NCBI RefSeq assembly: GCF_005048155.1
Contig: NZ_SUMB01000002.1
Coordinates: 434,001-498,000 of the forward strand
Source: Streptomyces piniterrae
GTDB taxonomy: Bacteria > Actinomycetota > Actinomycetes > Streptomycetales > Streptomycetaceae
Direction: 5' to 3'
DNA: 64,000 nt
Shown: one piece after another, positions 25,931-33,767 of the stretch
Numbering within the stretch: position 1 is the first letter of the stretch
Layout: each line of letters starts with the position of its first letter
Program-made: the position numbers and the translations under genes
Notes under the pieces: model-generated
The model's database searches: none
Seen by the model: only the letters and a program-made list of their open reading frames with translations
Told to the model about the DNA's origin: nothing

Positions 25931-27025
25931 ATGGAGCGAGTATCGGCGTCCCGGGCGCGGTCAGGGGTCGGGTTTGTGCTGGGTGTGGTGGCGCTCGCCG
26001 GAGCTCTCACACCGGGGGCGTGGCTGGGAGGGGCGGCCACGGCGGAGGCGTCCGGAGAGGCTCGGGCGGCCGTCGGCCGGCGCACGTCGGCCTGGCTGCC
26101 GTATTGGGGCGACACGCTCGCCGCCTACCGCGACGCGTTGCGGCACGCCTCCCAGCTGCACACCGTCAGCCCCTTCTGGTACGAGGCGTCCGCCGACGCC
26201 GTCAAGGCGCAGCCGGGAGCGGGAAACCGCTCCATCATCGACGGGCTGCACGACGCCGGTATCGATGTCGTGCCCACCGTGACGGAGACCCTCGGCGCCA
26301 AGGCGATGGGGGATCTGATGCGGGACCGGGGGCGCCGGGCCGCGCATGTCGACGCGCTGCTGCGGATGGTCGAGAGCCGCGCGTACAACGGAGTCGATCT
26401 GGATTACGAGACCATGGCGGTGACCGGCAGCAAGGCCGACCGCGAGCGGGTGAGGAGCGGCTACAACGCGCTGACCAGCGAGCTGTGCGCGCGTCTGCAC
26501 GACCGCGACAAGCAGTGCGTGGTGACGGTGATGGCCCGGGTCCGCGGGTCCGGTGACGCCTTCGACTACGAGCACCTCGGCAGGGTCGCCGACCGGGTCC
26601 GGATCATGGGCTACGACCTGCACTGGGCGGGCGGCGCGGCGGGCCCGCTGTCCTCCAAGGGCTGGTACGAGGCGTTTCTGCGCTATGCCACCGACGCCAT
26701 TCCGGTCCACAAGATCGAGGTCGCGTTCCCGGGTTACGGCTGGAACTGGACCACCGGCAGCCGCGACCGGGCCAAGCATGTGACCTGGAAGGAAGCCGAG
26801 GCGCTGCGCAAGCGGCAGGCGGCCGGCTATCTCTTCGACGCCGAGTCCGGCACCCCGCACTTCCGCTACCGGGAGAACGGCCGGGCGCACGAGGTCTGGT
26901 ACCAGGACGCGCGCGGGGTCCGTGAGCAGCTGCCGTTGCTGAGGAAGTACGGGGTGCGGGGCACCGGCCTATGGGCGCTCGGATTCGAGGACCCGGACTT
27001 CTGGGCCGCGCTCCGTGGCAAGTAG
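25931..27025 (+). CDS. Secreted GH18-like glycoside hydrolase (chitinase / spore-lytic fold)
   Basis: 364 residues. The ATG at 25931 is chosen because a signal or anchor follows (RSGVGFVLGVVALAGALTPGAWLGG, residues about 10-38). The catalytic strand is YNGVDLDYETM: the GH18 DxxDxDxE motif in the form D-L-D-Y-E, with the Glu as proton donor. RIMGYDLHW and GTGLWALGFEDPDFW match later TIM-barrel strands. It resembles YaaH/SleL-type peptidoglycan N-acetylglucosaminidases rather than large chitinases, and has no carbohydrate-binding module. Its 3' end overlaps the XRE regulator gene by 57 bases, tail to tail. Confidence 0.82.
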   Translation: MERVSASRARSGVGFVLGVVALAGALTPGAWLGGAATAEASGEARAAVGRRTSAWLPYWGDTLAAYRDALRHASQLHTVSPFWYEASADAVKAQPGAGNRSIIDGLHDAGIDVVPTVTETLGAKAMGDLMRDRGRRAAHVDALLRMVESRAYNGVDLDYETMAVTGSKADRERVRSGYNALTSELCARLHDRDKQCVVTVMARVRGSGDAFDYEHLGRVADRVRIMGYDLHWAGGAAGPLSSKGWYEAFLRYATDAIPVHKIEVAFPGYGWNWTTGSRDRAKHVTWKEAEALRKRQAAGYLFDAESGTPHFRYRENGRAHEVWYQDARGVREQLPLLRKYGVRGTGLWALGFEDPDFWAALRGK

Positions 27026-27919
27026 CCGCAGTGCCGCTTCGGACGGCGAACCCTCCGCGGCGGTGTACATGATCACGCCCTGCCCGGAACCGTCCGGGGT
27101 CTGCATCATCTCGAAATCCAGCGTCAGCTCACCCACCAGCGGATGGCGGAACCGCTTGGTGCCGAAGGTGCAGTTGCCGACCGCGTGCCGGGACCACAGG
27201 CTGCTGAATTCGGTGCTCTTCATGGACAACTCGCCGATCAGCTCGGCGAGTTGCTGGTCGTCGGGACGCTGCCCGGCGGCCACCCGCAGCGCGGAGACCG
27301 CCCTGCGGGTCTCCTCGTCGCGGTCCGGGTACAGCTCGCGGGTGTGCGGGTCGAGGAACAGCAACCGCTGCGTGTTGGGACGGTCCAGTGGCCGGCCGGG
27401 ACTGTCGAAGTCCAGATGCCCGGCGGCCAGGGCGTGCCCGAGCCGGTTCCAGGCCAGCACCTCGAAGCGGGGGCCGAGGGCGATGGCCGGTACGTCGTCC
27501 ATCGCGGCGAGCAACTGCCGTATTCCGGGGCGGACTTTGTCGTGACGGACGGCGGGGCGGCGGCGGGCCCGCGCGGGCCGGGCGAGTGCGCGGAGGTGCG
27601 CCCGCTCGTCGGCGGTCAGCCGCAGCGCGCGGGCCAGGGCGTCCAGTACCCCTTCCGAGGCGTTGTGGCTCTGCCCCTGTTCGAGGCGGGTGTAGTACGC
27701 GACGCTGACGCCGGCCAGCTGGGCCAGTTCCTCGCGGCGCAGACCCGGTACGCGGCGGCGCGCCCCGTAGGAGACCAGACCGACGTCCTCGGGCTGGAGC
27801 CGGGCGCGGCGGGTGCGCAGAAAGTTCCCCAGATTCCCCAGGCCGGTCGAGCCCGCTCGCACGGTCGCCGGGTCGGCGGGGGTAGGTGTGGGGGGTATGT
27901 CCGTGGCGGGTGAGTCCAT
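26969..27919 (-). CDS. XRE-family regulator with MmyB-like ligand-binding domain
   Basis: 316 residues. The N-terminal HTH is at about 30-105 (LGNFLRTRRARLQPEDVGL, RVPGLRREELAQLAGVSVAYYTRLEQG), a signature of actinobacterial MmyB-type regulators. The MmyB-like domain follows at about 125-310 (VLAWNRLGHAL, HPLVGELTLDFE) and is thought to bind fatty-acid-like ligands. Such genes often control a divergent dehydrogenase; here the divergent neighbour is the quinone-oxidoreductase/acyl-CoA dehydrogenase operon at 28112, its most likely target. The last 57 bases overlap the GH18-like gene on the other strand. Confidence 0.88.
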   Translation of the reverse strand: MDSPATDIPPTPTPADPATVRAGSTGLGNLGNFLRTRRARLQPEDVGLVSYGARRRVPGLRREELAQLAGVSVAYYTRLEQGQSHNASEGVLDALARALRLTADERAHLRALARPARARRRPAVRHDKVRPGIRQLLAAMDDVPAIALGPRFEVLAWNRLGHALAAGHLDFDSPGRPLDRPNTQRLLFLDPHTRELYPDRDEETRRAVSALRVAAGQRPDDQQLAELIGELSMKSTEFSSLWSRHAVGNCTFGTKRFRHPLVGELTLDFEMMQTPDGSGQGVIMYTAAEGSPSEAALRLLATERGPEVRVLESERP

Positions 27920-28111
27920 GGCGGACAGTCTCCGTCATGCGGCGGGCGGCAGCCTGACCCTGCCGGTACCAGGATCGCCGACACCGGGGACCCGGCCGAT
28001 ATGGTGTTCCCTCCGGGATACCGACCGCTTAGTATGTCGACTGCGGCGGAGCTCCGGCACCCACCGGGCGCCCCGCACCACCCGCGTATCCGAGGCTTGT
28101 GGAGGCACCAG

Positions 28112-29107
28112 GTGAGGGCATGGCGCGTACACGCGAACGGCGAGCCGCGCGAGGTGATGCGGCTGGAAGAGGTGCCGGATCCGCAGGCGGGACCCGGGCA
28201 GCTGCTGCTGCGCGTACGGGCCGCCAACATCAACTTCCCGGACGCGCTGCTGTGCCGCGGCCAGTACCAGGCGCGGCCGCCGCTGCCGTTCACCCCGGGC
28301 GTGGAGATCTGCGGCGAGATCCTGGCGGTGGGGGAGGGCGCCGCCGGTGAGATCGGCGCGCGCGTACTCGCCCAGCCGCCACTGCCCGACGGCGGCTTCG
28401 CCGAGCTCGCGGTCGTCGACGCGGCGACCGTACGCCCGGCCCCGGAAGAGCTGGACGACGCGGAGGCGGCGGCCCTGCACATCGGCTACCAGACCGGCTG
28501 GTTCGGGCTGCACCGCCGGGCCCGGCTGCAGGCGGGGGAGACGCTGCTGGTGCACGCCGCGGCCGGCGGAGTCGGCAGCGCCGCCGTCCAGCTCGGCAAG
28601 GCCGCGGGCGCGCGGGTCATCGGCGTCGTCGGCGGCGAGGACAAGGCCCGTATCGCCCGCGAACTGGGCTGCGACGTCGTCCTCGACCGGCGCACCGACG
28701 ACATCGTCGCGGGAGTGAAGGAGGCCACCGGCGGCCGTGGCGCGGATGTGGTCTACGACCCGGTCGGCGGCGACGCCTACGCCAAGTCCGTCAAATGCAT
28801 CGCCTTCGAGGGCCGGATCATCGTCGTCGGCTTCGCCGGCGGAGCCATCCCCACCCCCGCCCTCAACCACGCACTGGTGAAGAACTACGCGATCCTGGGC
28901 CTGCATTGGGGCCTCTACAACACCAAGCACCCGGCCTCGGTCGACGCCTGCCACGAAGAGCTCACCAAGCTCGCCGCACAGGGCGTCATCAAGCCACTCA
29001 TCGGCGGACGAGTGCCGCTGGACGGCGCCGCCGAGGCCGTACAGCGGGTCGCCGACGGCACCAGCGTCGGCCGCCTCGTCGTGGTCCCCGGAGAGGAGCG
29101 GGCCTGA
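28112..29107 (+). CDS. NADPH:quinone oxidoreductase-type MDR dehydrogenase
   Basis: 331 residues from a GTG at 28112 with GGAGG seven bases upstream. Medium-chain dehydrogenase/reductase lacking zinc-ligand cysteines: FPDALLCRGQYQ, PGVEICGEILAVG, the cofactor loop AAAGGVGSAAVQLGKAAGARVIG near 150. The family reduces quinones or enoyl-type C=C bonds with NADPH. It is the first gene of a coupled operon; its TGA overlaps the ATG of an acyl-CoA dehydrogenase. A role in one C=C redox step of a fatty-acid or sterol-like side-chain pathway is inferred from this context. Confidence 0.85.
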   Translation: MRAWRVHANGEPREVMRLEEVPDPQAGPGQLLLRVRAANINFPDALLCRGQYQARPPLPFTPGVEICGEILAVGEGAAGEIGARVLAQPPLPDGGFAELAVVDAATVRPAPEELDDAEAAALHIGYQTGWFGLHRRARLQAGETLLVHAAAGGVGSAAVQLGKAAGARVIGVVGGEDKARIARELGCDVVLDRRTDDIVAGVKEATGGRGADVVYDPVGGDAYAKSVKCIAFEGRIIVVGFAGGAIPTPALNHALVKNYAILGLHWGLYNTKHPASVDACHEELTKLAAQGVIKPLIGGRVPLDGAAEAVQRVADGTSVGRLVVVPGEERA

Positions 29108-30345
29108 TGCCCACCGACGCCGCCGACCTGCGCCGACGCACCGCCGAACTGCTCGCCGCGCATCCGCCCACCCGTCTCCCACCACCCCAGAACGAGGGCC
29201 CTGCGGGCCAGCACCTCTCGTCTGACACCGAGCCGCTGGACTTCCTGCGCGCCCGCTTCGACGCCGGGCTCGCCTGGATCCACTTCCCCGAGGGACTCGG
29301 CGGGCTGGACGCGCCGCGCGCCCTGCAAGCCGTCGTGGACGCCGAACTGGAGGCCGCCGGCGCCCCCGGCAACAACCCCGGCCGCATCGGCATCGGCCTC
29401 GGCATGGCCGCGCCGACCATCCTGCGCTTCGGCACCGACGAACAGAAGCGGCGCTTTCTGCGTCCCCTGTGGACCGGCGAGGAGGTCTGGTGCCAGCTGT
29501 TCAGCGAACCCGGCGCCGGCTCGGACCTGGCGGCGCTGGCCACCCGGGCCGTACGGGACGGGGGCGGGGACTGGATCGTCGACGGCCAGAAGGTGTGGAC
29601 GTCCGGCGCGCACCAGGCCCGGTGGGCGATCCTCATCGCCCGCACCGACCCTGACCTGCCCAAACACCGCGGCATCAGCTACTTCGTCTGCGATATGACC
29701 GACCCGGGCGTCGACGTACGACCGCTGCGGCAGATCACCGGTGAGGCCGAGTTCAACGAGGTCTTCCTGACCGGCGTCCGCATCCCCGACGCACACCGCC
29801 TGGGCGAGATCGGCGAGGGCTGGCGGGTCGCCCAGACCACGCTGATGAACGAGCGGGTCGCCATCGGCGGCGCCCGCATGCCCCGCGAGGGCGGCATGAT
29901 CGGCGTCGCCGCCGCGGACTGGCGCGCACATCCCGAACTGCGCACCCACGATCTCCACCAGCGGCTGCTGAAACTCTGGGTGGACGCCGAGGTCGCCCGG
30001 CTCACCGGCGAGCGGCTGCGCCAGCAGCTCACCATGGGCCAGCCGGGACCCGAGGGCTCGGGCATGAAGCTGGCCTTCGCCCGGCTCGCCCAGGAGATCA
30101 GCGGCTGGGAGGTGGAGTTCCTCGCCGAGGACGGTCTCACCTACGACGACTGGACGCTGCGCCGCCCCGAAGGCGTCGACTTCACCGGACGCGAGGCCGG
30201 CTACCGCTATCTGCGCGCGAAGGGGAACTCCATCGAGGGAGGCACCTCGGAAGTGCTGCTCAACATCGTCGCCGAACGTGTGCTGGGGCTGCCGCCCGAG
30301 CCGCGCACCGACAAGGACGTCGCGTGGAAGGACCTGCCCCGATGA
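29107..30345 (+). CDS. Acyl-CoA dehydrogenase, first subunit of an adjacent pair
   Basis: 412 residues. Acyl-CoA dehydrogenase fold: CQLFSEPGAGSDLAAL (flavin contact) near 132, VDGQKVWTSGAHQARWAILIART near 158, and the C-terminal FAD-binding RAKGNSIEGGTSEVLLNIVAERVLGLP. It catalyses alpha,beta-desaturation of an acyl-CoA. The ATG shares its A with the upstream stop (TGATG), and its own stop overlaps the next ATG (ATGA). Adjacent, overlapping ACAD pairs in actinobacteria often form alpha2beta2 heterotetramers, as in sterol side-chain degradation. Confidence 0.92.
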   Translation: MPTDAADLRRRTAELLAAHPPTRLPPPQNEGPAGQHLSSDTEPLDFLRARFDAGLAWIHFPEGLGGLDAPRALQAVVDAELEAAGAPGNNPGRIGIGLGMAAPTILRFGTDEQKRRFLRPLWTGEEVWCQLFSEPGAGSDLAALATRAVRDGGGDWIVDGQKVWTSGAHQARWAILIARTDPDLPKHRGISYFVCDMTDPGVDVRPLRQITGEAEFNEVFLTGVRIPDAHRLGEIGEGWRVAQTTLMNERVAIGGARMPREGGMIGVAAADWRAHPELRTHDLHQRLLKLWVDAEVARLTGERLRQQLTMGQPGPEGSGMKLAFARLAQEISGWEVEFLAEDGLTYDDWTLRRPEGVDFTGREAGYRYLRAKGNSIEGGTSEVLLNIVAERVLGLPPEPRTDKDVAWKDLPR

Positions 30346-31499
30346 CCGCCCCGCAGACGCTCGCAACCGCCGGCCCGGACCCCGATCTCCTCTACTCCGA
30401 GGACGAGGACGCGCTGCGCGACGCCGTACGGTCACTGCTCGCCGACCGCAGCGATCCGGCCACCGTGCTGGCCGGTCTGGAGTCGGACGTCCCCTACGAC
30501 ACGCGGCTGTGGCGCTCGCTCGCCACCGACATCGGCACCGCGGGGCTGCTGGTTCCGGACAAGCTCGGCGGACAGGGCGCGAGCGCCCGCGAAGCGGCCG
30601 TCGTCCTGGAGGAACTGGGCCGCTGTGCCGCCCCGGTGCCCTATCTGACCAGCGCCGTCGTCGCGGTGACCGCACTGCTCGGCTGCGATACGGCGGACCC
30701 GGAGACCGCCACGCTGCTCGGCGCGCTCGCCGGCGGCAATACGGTCGGCGTGCTCGCGCTCCCGCTGACCACCGGGCCGGGCGGAGTGGCCGAGACCGCG
30801 GTCCGGGCGGACGCGGGCGGTGCCCTGACCGGCCGGGTGACCTCGGTCGCGGACGCGGCCTCCGCCGAGATCCTGCTGGTGCCGGCCGAGGGACCGGACG
30901 GCCCTGCCCTGTACGCGGTCGAGGCGACGGCGGACGGCGTACGCAGCGACACCGTCACCCCCCTCGACCTCACCCGGCCCCTCGGCCACCTCACCTTCGA
31001 CGGGGCGCACGGCCGCCTTCTGGCCACCGGGGACCGCGCCCGCGCCGCCGTCGAACGAGCGCTGCTGGCCGGTGCCGGGCTGCTCGCCTCGGAACAGCTC
31101 GGCGTGGCGGAGTGGTGCCTGGCCGAGACCGTTCGCCATACGGCGGAGCGCACCCAGTTCGGCCGCCCCATCGGCTCGTTCCAGGCGCTCAAACACCGGA
31201 TGGCGGCCCTCTGGCTGGACGTCGCCTCGGCCCGCGCGGCCGCCCGCAACGCCGCCGACGCGCTGGCCACGGACAGCCCCGACGCCCCGGTGGCGGTGGC
31301 GGTCGCCCAGGCGTACTGCGCGCCGGTCGCGGTACGCGCCGCGGAGGAGTGCATCCAGCTGCACGGCGGACTCGGCATGACCTGGGAACACCCGGCGCAT
31401 CTGTTCCTCAAGCGGGCCAAGAGCGACGAGATCGCCTTCGGTACGCCGGGGCGCCACCGGGACGCGTTGGCCGGCCTGGTCGGGCTGAGCGCCCCGTAG
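30342..31499 (+). CDS. Acyl-CoA dehydrogenase, second subunit of an adjacent pair
   Basis: 385 residues. A more divergent ACAD: LLYSEDEDALRDAVRSLLADR at the start, AGLLVPDKLGGQGASAREAAVVLEELG near 72, ERTQFGRPIGSFQALKHRMAALWLDVASARA near 270 and IQLHGGLGMTWEHPAHLFLKRAKSDE near 345. It lacks the IEGGTSE FAD loop of its partner, as expected for the complementary subunit of a heterotetramer. The ATG overlaps the partner's stop. A 14-bp hairpin ends the operon 62 bases on. Confidence 0.9.
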   Translation: MTAPQTLATAGPDPDLLYSEDEDALRDAVRSLLADRSDPATVLAGLESDVPYDTRLWRSLATDIGTAGLLVPDKLGGQGASAREAAVVLEELGRCAAPVPYLTSAVVAVTALLGCDTADPETATLLGALAGGNTVGVLALPLTTGPGGVAETAVRADAGGALTGRVTSVADAASAEILLVPAEGPDGPALYAVEATADGVRSDTVTPLDLTRPLGHLTFDGAHGRLLATGDRARAAVERALLAGAGLLASEQLGVAEWCLAETVRHTAERTQFGRPIGSFQALKHRMAALWLDVASARAAARNAADALATDSPDAPVAVAVAQAYCAPVAVRAAEECIQLHGGLGMTWEHPAHLFLKRAKSDEIAFGTPGRHRDALAGLVGLSAP

Positions 31500-31560
31500 C
31501 AGGCCGTAGAGAACTGAAGAGGGCAGGAGAGAGCAGAAGAGAGCCATGGAGAGGGGCGCT

Positions 31561-31597
31561 GTCCCGGCCCGTCGAGGGGGATCCGACGGGCCGGGAC
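31561..31597 (+). terminator. 14-bp hairpin ending the acyl-CoA dehydrogenase operon
   Basis: GTCCCGGCCCGTCG at 31561-31574 pairs perfectly with 31584-31597, loop 9. It lies 62 bases after the stop of the second dehydrogenase. Confidence 0.75.
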
Positions 31598-31666
31598 CAG
31601 GGTCCACTCGTTGCCGCCCATGGTTGAGATGTCCGGAAAAAGTCGTGTTCGGGTAGCGTCGTAAAC

Positions 31667-33007
31667 ATGAAGACCGCAACCCGTCGTGTGCTGTTCGGAC
31701 CGCTGCTCCTGCTGGTGGCCGCCCTGCTGGCGGTGGTCACCGTGCTGGCACCGGGCGCTCATGCCGCCGACGGCCTCGACGAGGCCGCGGCGGCCCTCAA
31801 GAAGGGCCCGGTCTATGTCGATCCCCGGGCCGCGGGCGAGTTCTCCTCGGGCCAGGCGGACGCGCTGGCCAAGAAGATCAAGGACGCCGACAAGCCGGTC
31901 TTCGTCGCGGTGCTGCCGAGGGCCCCGGAGTATCCGCCCCAGACGGTGCTGCGTGATCTGCGCACCAAAGTCGGCATCAGCGGTGTCTACGCCATCGAAC
32001 TCGGCAACGGCTTCAACGCCGGCGCCGACACCCGTGTGATGTCCCACAGCTCCGTCCAGAACCTCGTGGGAGCCGTCAAGCGCTCCCAGTACCCGACGGT
32101 CTCCGAACGCCTCAACAGCTTCGTCGACTCGGCCGACGCGCAGGCCAACGGCCATGCGCCCACCGCCTGGGACGCCGGCAGCAGCGGCTTCGACGTCGGC
32201 ACGGCGATCGGCCTCGGTGTGCTGATCGCCGTCGGTGGCGGCGGCGCGTACGCCATCGCCCGCCGCAACCGTCGCCGGAAGGAGGCCGCGGAGCGGGCCG
32301 CGCTGGAGGACCTGCGGGTCGTCGTCGACGAGGACATCACCGCCTTCGGCGAGGAACTGGACCGGCTCGACTTCAGCCCTGGTGAGCCCGGCGCCGACGA
32401 CGCGATGCGCGCCGACTACAGCCATGCGCTGGACGCGTACGAGACAGCCAAGTCGGCGATGGCGGCCGCGCAGCACCCCGGCGATGTGCAGGGGGTGACC
32501 GAGGCGCTGGAGGACGGGCGGTTCTCGCTCGCCACGCTCGCCGCCCGTCGCGCGGGCGAGCCGCTGCCCGAGCGCAGGCTGCCCTGCTTCTTCGACCCGC
32601 GGCACGGCCCGTCCGTCGCCGACGTCCAGTGGGCACCGGCCGGCGGGGCGGAGCGCACCGTGCCGGTCTGCGCCGCGGACAAGACCCGGCTGGACGAGGG
32701 CCTGGAGCCGATGGCCCGTACGGTCAGGACCGCGGCCGGTGACCGCCCGTACTGGGACGCGGGCCCGGCCTACGCCCCCTGGGCCGGCGGCTACTTCGGC
32801 GGCGGCCTGCTCCCCGGCCTGCTCGTGGGCACCATGCTCGGCAACATGATGATGGCCCCGCACGCCTATGGCGCCGGCTTCGGCGGCCCCGAGGGCGGCG
32901 ATGTCTCCGGCTCCGACTTCAGCGCCGACGACTTCGGTGGCGGATTCGGCGACGGTGGCGGCTTCGACGGCGGCGGGGGCTTCGACGGCGGCGGCTTCGG
33001 CGGCTGA
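31667..33007 (+). CDS. Exported TPM-like membrane protein with Gly-rich tail
   Basis: 446 residues. A Sec signal (residues 1-34, ending AHAAD), then a TPM/DUF477-like extracytoplasmic domain (AAALKKGPVYVDPRAAGEFSS ... VFVAVLPRAPEY ... VYAIELGNGFNAG), one membrane segment at about 178-197 (VGTAIGLGVLIAVGGGGAYAI), a charged helical stretch (RRNRRRKEAAERAALEDL), and a C-terminal region with a Gly/Phe/Asp-rich tail of the GGFDGGG type. Gly-rich tails are common in this membrane family. Function unknown. No clear Shine-Dalgarno site precedes the ATG. Confidence 0.7.
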   Translation: MKTATRRVLFGPLLLLVAALLAVVTVLAPGAHAADGLDEAAAALKKGPVYVDPRAAGEFSSGQADALAKKIKDADKPVFVAVLPRAPEYPPQTVLRDLRTKVGISGVYAIELGNGFNAGADTRVMSHSSVQNLVGAVKRSQYPTVSERLNSFVDSADAQANGHAPTAWDAGSSGFDVGTAIGLGVLIAVGGGGAYAIARRNRRRKEAAERAALEDLRVVVDEDITAFGEELDRLDFSPGEPGADDAMRADYSHALDAYETAKSAMAAAQHPGDVQGVTEALEDGRFSLATLAARRAGEPLPERRLPCFFDPRHGPSVADVQWAPAGGAERTVPVCAADKTRLDEGLEPMARTVRTAAGDRPYWDAGPAYAPWAGGYFGGGLLPGLLVGTMLGNMMMAPHAYGAGFGGPEGGDVSGSDFSADDFGGGFGDGGGFDGGGGFDGGGFGG

Positions 33008-33092
33008 ATTCGGTAGGCGAACTGGGTCGCGGGGTGCGCGGGCGCCGACTCGTAAGACCGACAGGTGAGTGGTCAGCCCAGGCCCTGACTGG

Positions 33093-33623
33093 TCAGCCCG
33101 GTCGCCGGACGGCCCCGCTCCCCCCGTCCCCTCCCTTGCCGACCGCCCGCTTGGCGCCCAGGAAGCGCGCATAGCGCGGCCGCGCCGCGAAGTCGGCATA
33201 GGTCCATACGGCCGGGCGGCCGATCTCCCGGCACAGGTGCAGGACCCGGTCGGGGCCCAGGTGGACGCCGACGTGCGCGCCGTACCCGGCAGGGCGCCCC
33301 TCGGCCCGGCCGCCGTCGAAAAGCACCAGGTCAAGCGGCTGTGGCGGATCGGCCTTGCAGGTTGCTCCGGTGTCCGCCCACAGCTCCGCCGAACGCAGCG
33401 GCGGGATCAGCAGGCCGAAGTGGCGGAGCACCGCGTAGGCGTAGCGCTGACAGTTCGCGCCCCCGGCCAGCCCATGCGCGCAATCAGGTGTCTCCGCTCC
33501 CGGATAGCGGGCGCCCGAGTAGGGGACGTTGCGGAGGGCCTCCGGGAGGTCGTGCAGGCCGTACGGGCCGTACTGGGGCGGGACTTGGCGGCCGCTGTCG
33601 GATATCACCGGGTCATCATGCAA
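33093..33623 (-). CDS. NlpC/P60-like cell-wall hydrolase homologue
   Basis: 176 residues. The start is TTG at 33623, chosen for the strong GAGGAG six bases upstream; nearby ATGs are out of frame. The Cys-His pattern of NlpC/P60-like papain-fold enzymes is visible: NCQRYAYAVLRHFG (nucleophile Cys) and YGAHVGVHLG (His), with PLDLVLFDGG between. There is no signal peptide, so its site of action is unclear. It is divergent from a streptogrisin-type protease, sharing an 11-bp inverted repeat over both ribosome sites. Confidence 0.65.
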   Translation of the reverse strand: MHDDPVISDSGRQVPPQYGPYGLHDLPEALRNVPYSGARYPGAETPDCAHGLAGGANCQRYAYAVLRHFGLLIPPLRSAELWADTGATCKADPPQPLDLVLFDGGRAEGRPAGYGAHVGVHLGPDRVLHLCREIGRPAVWTYADFAARPRYARFLGAKRAVGKGGDGGSGAVRRPG

Positions 33624-33711
33624 GGGATCTCCTCATGCCGCACGCGTCGAGGTCGAGGACGCTCAACAGGCCGGATCCGACGACGTGTAGTCGACACCGC
33701 GAGGAGATCCC
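33624..33711. promoter_or_regulatory. Inverted repeat that holds the ribosome sites of two divergent genes
   Basis: GGGATCTCCTC at 33624-33634 is exactly complementary to GAGGAGATCCC at 33701-33711. Each arm holds the GAGGAG of one divergent gene (NlpC-like on the minus strand, protease on the plus). The whole 90-base interval lies between the arms. Confidence 0.7.
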
Positions 33712-33713
33712 CG

Positions 33714-33767
33714 ATGCAACGCCGCTTTCAGACGCAACGCCGCTTTCAGATGCAACGACGCTTCCGA
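33714..33767 (+). repeat. Three 18-bp tandem repeats at the start of the protease gene
   Basis: Three contiguous 18-base units (33714, 33732, 33750) encode MQRRFQ, TQRRFQ and MQRRFR. The first two units differ by one base; the third has four changes. They lengthen the basic n-region of the signal peptide to about 20 residues. Confidence 0.9.
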
